Assembly (NCBI RefSeq): GCF_965638725.1
Contig: NC_134981.1
Coordinates: forward strand, 44,916,849 to 44,980,848
DNA from: Aptenodytes patagonicus
Lineage: Eukaryota; Chordata; Aves; Sphenisciformes; Spheniscidae
Length of the DNA: 64,000 bases
Reading direction: 5' to 3'
Below, piece by piece: positions 19,773 to 64,000 of the stretch. Position 1 is the stretch's first letter. Each line of letters starts with the position of its first letter. Made by a program: the position numbers and the translations under genes. The notes beneath the pieces were generated by a model that saw only the letters and a program-made list of their open reading frames with translations, was not told the DNA's origin and did no database searches.

Positions 19773-22700
19773 CGGGGACCTGGAGATCAAACCCCAGCTG
19801 ATCCCCTGGTTAATATTGAGCTGGGGAGTGCAGGAAAGACAATGGAATTTTTAATAGATACTGGAGCGACTTATTCAGTCCTAAATGAAAAACTAATACC
19901 AGAAGATGACAATTACGTTCAGGTGGTAGGGGCAACGGGACAAACAGAAAGGGCACATTTTTTAAAGCCCTTACGATACCAAATAGGGAAGTATATAGGA
20001 TTACATCAGTTTTTATATCTGCCCGGTTCCCCAAAATCTTTATTAGGAAGAGATTTGTTAGAAGTATTAGAAGCAGAAATATTTTTCAAGGATGGTCAAA
20101 TGAAGTTAAAGGTTAAGGAGGAGGAACTGGTCTCATTATTAAGTTTAACTGCATTACAGACTCCGGGAAAGAATGAAGAAATCCCCTCTGAAATTTTAGA
20201 TCAAGTATATCCCGGAGTTTGGGCTAGTGAAGTCCCAGGTAAGGCAAAACATGTGAAACCTATTGAGATTCACTTAAAACCAGAAGCTCAAATTGTTAGA
20301 ATTAAACAATATCCCCTCTGATTAAGAGATAGAAAGGGGATAAAAGAAATAATAGAAAGATTCCTGCAATATGGATTGTTGAAAGAATGTGAATCTGAAT
20401 ACAACACTCCTATTTTACCCATCCAAAAACCCGACGGTAAAAGCTATAGACTTGTTCAAGATCTTAGAGCGATAAATAAGATAGTAGAGGATTTACATCC
20501 AGTGGTAGCAAATACTTATACATTGCTAACTAAATTAAGAGATGAGTTAATTTGGTTTACCGTCTTGGATCTAAAGGATGCCTTTTTTTCTGCCTCCCAT
20601 TGGCTAAAGGAAGTCAGAAGCTATTTGCTTTTGAATGGGAAAATCCGGATTCGGGGCGAAAGACTCAGTTAACATGGACTGTATTACCTCAAGGATTTAA
20701 AAATAGTCCCACTATTTTTGGGAACCAGCTTGCTAGAGATCTCGAGAACTGGAGTAGCCCTGATGATCAAGGTGTGCTTTTGCAATATGTGGATGATCTA
20801 TTAATAGCTACCAGCTCACGGGAAAGATGTTTAACGTGGACCATAAGCCTGTTGAATTTCCTGGGAATGAAGGGATATCGTGTTTCCCGCTCAAAGGCAC
20901 AACTTGTGAAAACCCAGGTAACCTATATGGGAATAGAGTTATCAGGGGGACGGCGAGAGTTGGGAGTTGAGCGGAAAGAAGCTATTTGCCAGATGCCAGA
21001 ACCGCAGACTATCCGGGAATTGAGGACCTTTTTGGGAATGACCGGATGGTGTCGCTTGTGGATAAAAGACTATGCAATAATAGTGAAGCCGTTATATGAA
21101 TTATTAAAAGAATCTAACCTGAAATTGGAATGGACAGGGGAAGCAAAGAGAGCATATAAAATATTGAAAAATGAATTAATGAGAGCCCCTGCTTTAGGGA
21201 TTCCGGATATTAGTAAACCACTTTTACTATACTCATATGAAAGGCAAGGATTTGCCTTGGGAGTATTAGCTCAACAATTAGGTCCATATCGACGTGCTGT
21301 AGCTTACTTTTCAAAGAAATTGGATGAAGTCAGCCAAGGATGGCCCTCGTGTTTGCGAGCGGTGGCAGCGGTTGCTATAAATATTTACGAAGCTCGGAAA
21401 TTTACTTTGGGACAAATAATGACAGTGTTGGTATCACATACAGTCTCAGCCGTCTTGGAGCAAAAGGGGACTCATTGGTTGTCTCCTCAAAGATTTTTAA
21501 AATATCAGGCATTGTTGGCTGAACAAGACGACGTCAAAATAATTGTAACTAACATTGTGAACCCAGCCTCTTTCCTCAGCGGAGTGTCAGAAGTACCCTT
21601 GGAACAGGATTGTATGGAAACAATAGAAGCCGTTTACTCTAGTCGACCCGATTTACGTGAAACTCCGCTAGAGGAAGCGGATGAAGAATTACTTACAGAT
21701 GGAAGCTGTTTTGTGAAAGAAGGACGACGGTTCGCCGGGTATGCTGTAACTACAACAGACCAGGTAAAAGAATCGGGTCCTTTACCTTCTAGTACTTCCG
21801 CCCAAAAGGCTGAAATTATAGCGTTGACGAGAGCTTTGAAATTAACCAAAGGTAAGCGGGTAAACATTTGGACTGATTCGAAATATGCCTTTGGAGTAAT
21901 TCATGCTCACGGAGCTATTTGGAAAGAAAGAGGACTTCTAACGTCTTAGGGGCAAAAGATAAAATATGCAACAGAGATTCTGGATCTTCTAGAGGCCATA
22001 AAATTACCTCAGGAAGTTGCTGTTATGCATTGCAAAGGACACCAAAAGGGAGAAACTAAATTTGAAAAAGGAAATCGATTAGCTGACACAGAAGCTCGCA
22101 TTGCAGCAGAAAGAAAAATGGTTGAAGGGCTAACTTTGATCCCTGACGGTAATGCCCAAACAATAACTACATCAAGTCTTCCCCAATATGGAAAGGAAGA
22201 CCACAAACTAATTCACGACTTAAAAGGTAAAAAAGATGCTAATGGATGGGCTTGGACCCCGGAAGGAAAAATAATAGTTCCTTCTAAAATTATTTGGGGT
22301 TTAGTAAAATTAGAACATGCTAAGACACATTGGGGTGTGGACCCCACTTATAAGTCAATAAGTAAATATTGGATTGGAAAAGATTTATATACCAAAATTC
22401 AACAAGTTATACAACAATGTGAGATTTGTGCTAAAAATAATCCTAAAACAGGTGACAAAGTACGAATAGGGGTCATTGGTAAAGGAAATTACCCAGGACA
22501 AGTTTGGCAGATAGATTTTTCGGAATTACCCAGAAAAGGGGGGTTTCGATATTTATTAGTTCTAGTAGACACTTTTTCAGGATGGCCAGAGGCACGTCCG
22601 TGTAGAACCAATAAGTCTAGAGAAGTGATAAAATTCATGCTCACTGAATTAATTCCTCGGTTTGGATTACCGGAAACAATATCTTCAGATCGGGGACCAC

Positions 22701-23299
22701 ATTTTTGTGCCCAAATAGTGCAAAAGATCAGTCATATCTTAGAAATTGATTGGCAGCTGCATACTCCCTATAGACCTCAAGCGAGTGGTCAAGTGGAGAA
22801 AATGAATCACTTACTGAAACTACAATTAGCTAAAATTAGTCAGGAAGCTAATTTAACATGGCCACAATCCCTACCAATCGCATTATTAAGAATAAGAACT
22901 AAACCTAGAAATAAGGAAAACTTGAGTCCTTTTGAAATATTATATGGGAGACCTTATCAACATACCTTTTCAGGAGAAGATCTAAGACAAGTAGGAGAAA
23001 GTTATTGGTATGAATATTTGAGAGAATTACATCAACAGATGAGAAAAATTTCTAAACAAGTATTGGGAACTCGAGCTCGTGGATTAGATGGACCTCTACA
23101 TAGTTTTGAACCAGGAGATTATGTTTTAATCAAAACTATTTCAGGTGATCCTTTAGAGCAAAAATGGAAAGGACCCTTCCAAGTATTACTGGCTACTAAT
23201 ACAGCTATTAAGGTGCGAGAAAAGAAATCTTGGCCCTATGGAAAGCCGAATCAACTGGACCAACTTCATTGCAGTTATTTCGGTAATTGTACAAATTGA
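19773..23299 (+). pseudogene. Class I pro-pol: protease, RT, RNase H, integrase
   Basis: Protease: MEFLIDTGATYSVLN then LLGRDLLE. RT: PILPIQKPDGKSYRLVQDLR, VLPQGFKNSPTIFGNQLA and the catalytic YVDDLLIA. RNase H: LLTDGSCF, AQKAEIIALTRAL, IWTDSKYAFGV and a CKGHQKG end. Integrase: HAKTH...CEIC zinc finger and the D,D,E triad in [16 protein letters not shown] and SGQVEKMNH. Breaks: TGA at 20319-20321 between protease and RT, a frameshift at a T7 run at 20583-20589 in the RT palm, and TAG at 21947-21949 in RNase H. Otherwise the reading is open for long stretches (20552-21949 and the frame to 23299). Inactive as read. Confidence 0.9.
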
Positions 23300-24399
23300 T
23301 CAAATACAGGGCGGTTGGAAAGAAAATACTCACCTATCTTTGGTACAACAAGTGACTGAATTAGTTAATCGAAGCGATTGTTGGGTATGTACTCATATCC
23401 CCGAACATGGGAAAAAAAGGAATATCATTAATCGGAATTCCAATTCCTTCTAACGTGTCTTGGACAAAATTATGGATAAATACCTCTTGGGATTCGGGGA
23501 TAGATGCGAAACAAATAAGTATAACAACTCCGGCCCCTCAGGATTCTTACTACACTTGTGTTCAACGATGTAATCCACCTACTGGTATGGGAAAATTATA
23601 TTGTAGTGATACGGTATATGTAGGAAATCAGACAGCATGTAATAAGACAATAAATATAGGTGTCAATAGTGAGGTGAACAATTCTACCAAATGGCCTGTC
23701 CCTGAAGGAAAAGGATGGTATTGGATATGTAATGATACTGCTAGAAAAACGTTACCTGAAAATTGGAGAGGAACTTGTACCTTAGGAGCAGTTATTCCCA
23801 ATATGACAGTACATACTCGATTAGATAAAGGATTTCTGAGAAGCCCATTAAGGCGACTTAAACGAAATAATCCTTTAATTGAGAAACCTACTGCCTTTCA
23901 TAGTTTTGTAAGATGGTTTTTACCATGGTTAGGGGTAAGTGAAATTGAAAAAGCCCTTGTAAATATTTCGGCTGTTGTAGAAAAATTGGAAAACGCTACT
24001 ATGGATGCAATTCAAGCACAACAAGAAGAGCTTAGGAGTTTGTCCAAAGTAGTATTGCAAAACAGAATGGCTTTAGATATCCTCCTAGCTGCTCAAGGAG
24101 GAGTTTGTATAATGATCAACACTAGTTGTTGTACATATGTTGACCAGAGTGGTTGGGTTTCCACAGACTTGCAGGTAATTTGGGATCAGACTAAAATACT
24201 GCATCAGGTTACACAGGATGACACCTCCTGGAATTTTGAAGAAGTTTGGAATAAATTAACATCTTGGTTACCAAATCTTACTTGGTTAAAGAAGCTTTTT
24301 ATAATCACAGTTTTAATAATCATTCTAGGAATAATCATTAGTTGTATGCTTCAATGTTCTCTCATGGTTTATAAGAAAGCAATTAATGAAGTCATATAA
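23238..24399 (+). pseudogene. Class I env, one frameshift
   Basis: Begins at an ATG overlapping the last 62 nt of integrase in another frame, with a hydrophobic leader ([11 protein letters not shown]). The surface part has a CWVC motif (CXXC) and many N-glycosylation sequons. A frameshift lies at an A7 run (23412-23418) early in the surface part; from there 330 codons are open to TAA/TAG-free sequence ending at 24399. A basic RRLKR cleavage-like site precedes the transmembrane part, which has a heptad region, the [15 protein letters not shown] segment, CX6CC (CIMINTSCC) and a membrane anchor ([16 protein letters not shown]). This is the gamma-type covalent SU-TM layout. The surface part is short. 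Confidence 0.9.
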
Positions 24400-24430
24400 G
24401 ATGTAGTAAAAGAATTTACTCATGATACAG

Positions 24431-24443
24431 AAAAAGGGGGGAC
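24431..24443 (+). other. Polypurine tract of class I provirus
   Basis: AAAAAGGGGGGAC directly before the 3' LTR, the expected plus-strand primer position. Confidence 0.85.
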
Positions 24444-25062
24444 TGATGGAGGACAAGAGAAATATATTTAGACAAATAATTAGATAATTATTGTGAACCA
24501 GGTGTTTACGTAAATCATTACTCTGTCATGTATATGTAGATAATTTGTGTTACATTTATATTCTGTCATGTGTTTGATAAAGAACAGATGTTTGCACATA
24601 CCAATTAGTCCTGACCCTCTAAAGATAAAGAACCCTGACCTTCTGAAGATAGAAGACACAGGAACTATAAAAACAGTTTGTTGTAAAGTGGATAATGAGA
24701 CGGTCTGATAAGCGTAAAGGACCTTCAAGCTGTCAGCAATATATTCAAAGATCAGCGAAACCTGGCGCCAACTAGGTGAAAGGGGACGAGGAAGACTATC
24801 AGCCTTCACTGGAACGACCCCGGCCCAGAATTATTTGGGAGATCTGCGCAGATGCAACTAATTAGCAACTAATTAGCATGAGGAGCGAGGATAGGCGTGG
24901 TTAGATAATGAATATGTATAGGCGTTATTAGAATATTCATTACTCAATTGTATAAATGAGATGTAACTTTTGTTGTGGGCATGCACGATAGGTGGAGAGA
25001 TCCCCCGTGCATCCAGCGCGCTGCAAATAAAGAATATACTACTTGGACAAATTCGTGAATCA
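24444..25062 (+). repeat. 3' LTR of class I provirus
   Basis: 619 bp, ending GTGAATCA before the TTGG duplication. At the two positions where it differs from the 5' LTR it keeps CpG. It reads toward the 3' end of UHRF2, whose stop codon is about 1.4 kb away on the other strand. Confidence 0.95.
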
Positions 25063-25066
25063 TTGG

Positions 25067-26503
25067 TACCACCCCATGACTACTTAGACAATCCTTTTAC
25101 TGATCACTGTGCTGGGATCCCACAACATACAATGCTAATGGGAAGGAAAGGCTCTCTCCTGCAGCAGGTCCCAGGACTCCTGCTCTGATATATATAGATC
25201 TAGGGCTACTCATACTTGTCTCAAAGCAGAGGCCTGAATAGCTGCACCTGTAGCACAAGCACTGCTAACAGGAGAAATATATATCTGATATGTAAGACCC
25301 TGAATCAGGTTAGATCTTTTTCTTAAGGCATGGCACGGGGCGGGCAGTATAGTGGCTTAGAAATTCATTTGAGGAAACATTCTTCTGTTTTCTTGATGAA
25401 TGAATTAAGGTATATGAAGACTCAAGTCTGAAGAATAAGAAGCCTGCCTAAAGGAAATATTCTGTAGTCTGAAAAAAGTATCTTAATTTTAAATGTCATA
25501 ATTTGACAAGTTTGGATAATACAAAACCCACAAAATTAGCAACATTTCTGAATCATAAAATATTTAATAATGTATATTTTGGGGGAATATATTGTATATA
25601 AAATTTCAGGTCACCATATGAAGCAATTTAAACCCTTTTCAAGCTAGCACTGTCTTCAATGCTGTATAGATTTATTGCCACTGATACAAGACCTACTAAA
25701 AGCATACATTTTAAACTAATACAAAAGTGGCTTTTTTAATATGAATTTTTTGTATACAGCTACTGTATTGAATATCTGCTAAGTGCAAAAAAACACAGAT
25801 CACTTTACACTACTGTAGCAACAATGCATTCATACTGTTCATTAGTAGTCAGCTTGCATAAGATACAAGAAAAAGCACAGTGAAGCTCACAAAAATAGAC
25901 TAAAAGTCAGCCTGTTCTTGCAAAAAACCACACCATAATGGAAGAAAGACAAAAAAAGGACTATGCACACCACAGATTTTGCTGTTCTTTAATCCAGCTG
26001 ACTTAAGTGCTGTTTGTTTTTTGTTGTTTTGTTTTGGGTGTTTGGGTTTTTTGGCTTTTTTTGTTGAATCAAACCACATAGACTAGACACAACACAAGTA
26101 AAATTAAGAAAGCAGTGGGTAGCTAAAACTTTATGAACTATTTTTCCTCTCCACAATTTGTTTTCCTCTACCTGAGGTAGTTACAAAAAACAAATCATAA
26201 CTTAAGCACCAGCTAGGACTCACCACTTAGACCTAAAGCTTCTGGTTTGGGTTTTTTTTTTCCTCCCTTTAAAAATTATTTGTCAGCTCACCAAAACTAC
26301 CTTTGATGTTAAAGACAGCAGAGATTTAGAGTTCTCACTACATGAAGAAAGATGGTGATGGGGAGGAAGAGGATTAGCTGCTTCAAAATGTGACAATAGA
26401 TTCAGTTCCATCAAGCTGGCTGGTTCACTGTTGACTTTTAGATGTTTATTCTCCTTTACTGTCTATAAAGTCAATGGGAGAAGTATGAAAGAATTTGAAC
26501 ACA
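25067..26503 (-). other. UHRF2: UHRF2 3' UTR and downstream flank
   Basis: Lies 3' of the UHRF2 stop codon. On the minus strand an AATAAA occurs at 25676-25671, which would give a 3' UTR of about 0.8 kb. This is a candidate only. Several T/G-rich stretches (about 26000-26060) are present. No repeat recognised. Confidence 0.45.
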
Positions 26504-61554
<35,051 letters not shown>

Positions 61555-64000
61555 CTAAAATAAAAGTTTCAGTAAATTCTTTATTACTTAGTAATAATGG
61601 CAATACATTTCTTCTAAGCAAAAGTGTCAAATTTGTTCATCCTGACTAAATATTTTGAAGCTAGCAAATATATGACAGATTTTAAAAGCTGAAGACTCAG
61701 GTTGAAAAAATAAACTCAACAAGAACAAATACTGTCCACTTCTAAAACAAGACTTTTTTTTTTAAAGTAGGGTGGTAGAGGCGAAACATTTCACTCTTCT
61801 TTTCTCATGCGATGTACGAGAGGTCCCCATGTTTCCTGTATTCCCTCCTCATTTTCTCTTCCTTTCCTTGCTTGTTCAGATCACATAGGGGAGAGGAGAA
61901 ATGAGATTAGAGTATACTGCTGACTAATGCTCATGGTTAATTTCCACATCCTGCCCACTCATCATCTGCTTTTACTGCACCAAATCTCACTTCAGACAGC
62001 TGGATGTGGAACAGCCCTAGGGTACCACAAAGCTTGCATACGTGTACACATGTATCCTTATCCTACCCCACCATGCCTAAGGCATCAGGAATGTGACTCA
62101 GTACTCAACAAATGGGAAGAGTATTAAACTCCATTTCTATATATTTCTTTGCCTCATATGGCATTGGGACTCATTCCAACCACCATAAAACCATTACAGT
62201 AGAAAAAGGACAGGAGACTGTAGGAAGCAGTGGCTAAGGCACAGGGAGGAAGCAAGCACACAGATCCTTTTATTGCTTCTAACAGCACTTTTTTCCCACT
62301 CCAGGAGTGCCAAGGCAAAGGCAACTGCCATTGCTTCTGGCTTCCATGGGCTGAGTTTGGTCCAAAAGTCACTAGTGGAAGAAGTCTGATCTATAATAAT
62401 AACAACAATATATTTAGATTACTACTACTACTAATGCCTTACTTTTACTATATACTTTTTATCTTTGAGTATGAACAGAACTAGTTACCATAGGGCAACA
62501 AGTCACTGTGTACAGATATTTCACAAGAATTGCCTGTGTACACGCTCAAAACCCTCTAAGAAGATGGGAGCTACCTCAAATCATGTTTTTATTTGCAACC
62601 TAGAATTCATACAGATACTTATTGCAGAACAGTCACAATTCACAATTCAGTTTAACACTTGGGGTCTTGGTACTCTTAAAGCAGCTTATTACACCAAAAC
62701 CAAGAAATAATGTAAAAGTATTCTAAATTTCTAAAAAATGAAAAATATAGACTAAACCAATCATTTCTAAATCATACCTGTTCAATTTAAAGGTAAAGAA
62801 GAAATTTTCCATAATTTTCCGCTAGGCAAACTCCACCTGGACACTGACATTCAGGCTATGTTCTTTCCTGTTCAAACACGTTTTGAGGGCTGTTCTTTTT
62901 TAAAAAATTAAACTTGGAGCATGTATATCTTCTTTTTTGTAACCTTTTTGTGATTAATATTGGAACATAAAATTACTTTTTGCTGCTGGAGTACTGGTAT
63001 AGAGTCTTTTAGGAGTAAGGGGACCTGAAGAGGAATGGATGCACTGTCAGAGGACAGATCCTAAATAATATTCCCTTTAATATTCTGGATGACTGTAGTC
63101 AAAAAACTTCTCAGTTGTTATACCCAAAAATCAAGCACAGTCACAAAAGAACACTGTTTAAGGACTGTGACCAACTCTGAAGCGCTATAGCAGAGAACAC
63201 TTTCCAACACATGATGTGGAAGCACTAAGATCTTCAGCTCACTTCCATGAGCAATTAGTAGGAAGTGAATGGATGTTGGGGCAGATTAGTCTTCTGTGCA
63301 CAAAAGTAGAAAACCTGGGGATAGCTGGGATTCACATGCTGCCCAACAAAGACTGCTGAATAAAGATTATATATACCTGTGTACACAATCGTTTTGCATA
63401 TACAAGAAATGGGAAGCACACAGACAATAATTGCTATATTTAGTCCCAACAACTCATACATATTTGCACTATGTATTGAAAATATTTTCTAGATAGTGTT
63501 CAAATTCAGCAGTTTCTCCAAACAGAGCAAATATGAGTAAAATTCTTTTCAGTTCAGGATATTCAAAAGGAAATGTCTATTTCCTTTTAAATCAGCAGAA
63601 GCATCTCAGTGTGCACATATACACAATGAAAAAACCCTCATCAAATGTCACAATTGAAGTTGCACATAGGTATAAATATAACTGGAGTCTGGGGAAACTG
63701 AAATATATTAGCCCAGGAAAAAAGGTAGAGCATTAGACACTGAACTATAAACAAATTTACTCAATATGAAGCAGCTGATGTAATATAGTACACTAAGTTA
63801 TTCACTTCCATAGAATGTTAAAACTTCTAAAGTACTTAAAATATTTTATTTGAAGTGTGTAGTTCCACTAAAATCTATCACAAAGTGCAGTTCAAAGTTT
63901 TTCTTTAAAACACGTCCATAGACATCTATTGATGTATTCATAATGGAAAGCTTAATTCTAAAGTTCTATTTATAAGTCACTTATAAAAGATTAGCATTTA
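61555..64000. other. UHRF2 intron, nothing recognised
   Basis: I searched for the preceding PHD exon on the minus strand and did not find it; it presumably lies to the right of the window. No repeats recognised. Confidence 0.5.

Larger units (their letters stand above)
17750..25062 (+). mobile_element. Complete class I (gamma-like) endogenous retrovirus
   Basis: A 7.3-kb provirus flanked by TTGG at 17746-17749 and 25063-25066 (4-bp duplication). Both LTRs are 619 bp and by eye differ at only two positions. Order: 5' LTR, primer site, gag (with one CCHC knuckle), in-frame TGA, protease, RT, RNase H, integrase, env overlapping the end of integrase, polypurine tract, 3' LTR. Features supporting class I: gag-pol in one frame separated by a stop, a single zinc knuckle, a gamma-type Env with CXXC in the surface part and CX6CC in the transmembrane part, and the 4-bp duplication. 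Several frameshifts, stops and a tandem expansion disable gag, pol and env as read here. Confidence 0.95.

Noticed and set aside
61555-64000. Earlier UHRF2 PHD exon in this interval
   Set aside because: I looked for the cysteine-rich PHD codons ending in a TG donor-phase on the minus strand and did not find them; the exon is probably beyond the window.

Overview
The window is from a bird genome. CR1 LINEs of several ages, CR1 3' tails, ERVL-type LTRs and a class I endogenous retrovirus make up much of it. It also carries two convergent host genes that are neighbours, tail to tail, on human 9p24 (largely chromosome Z in birds): GLDC (plus strand, window left) and UHRF2 (minus strand, window right). 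Ten UHRF2 exons, from the end of the PHD finger through SRA and RING to the stop codon, have canonical splice sites and join into an unbroken 424-codon frame. The GLDC exons are broken by frameshifts, a lost acceptor and CR1 insertions. An intact UHRF2 beside a dead GLDC in repeat-dense sequence best fits a W-linked gametolog. That is inference: a Z, autosomal or duplicated copy cannot be excluded from the sequence.

Layout. 1-2523: ERVL pol remnant joined to an antisense CR1 that is split by a solo ERVL LTR. 3032-6943: three decayed 3' GLDC exons separated by CR1 elements, including a CR1 nested in a CR1. 7412-8454: an LTR-like repeat containing a second, complete solo LTR. 9946-16515: ERVL provirus 1 (plus), with a tRNA-Lys1,2-type primer site, a gag frame opening with membrane-spanning segments, protease, RT and RNase H, a CR1 insertion, and a 3' deletion that removed integrase and half of the 3' LTR. 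17750-25062: a complete, young class I (gamma-like) provirus with 619-bp LTRs differing at two positions. 26504-61554: UHRF2, whose introns carry two ERVL solo LTRs, several CR1s (one nearly full length), an LTR-like repeat and ERVL provirus 2 (minus, 51759-58574), which lies in the same sense as UHRF2. 61555-64000: UHRF2 intron with nothing recognised.

No RNA gene, CRISPR array or complete host gene was found. The most notable signals are the contrast between UHRF2 and GLDC, a multi-membrane-segment N-terminus on the ERVL gag frame, a 15-copy 30-bp in-frame minisatellite in one ERVL gag, a 4x56-bp tandem expansion that breaks the class I gag, the excess of disabling lesions in that provirus for its LTR age, and CGA-to-TGA stops that suggest methylation-driven decay.
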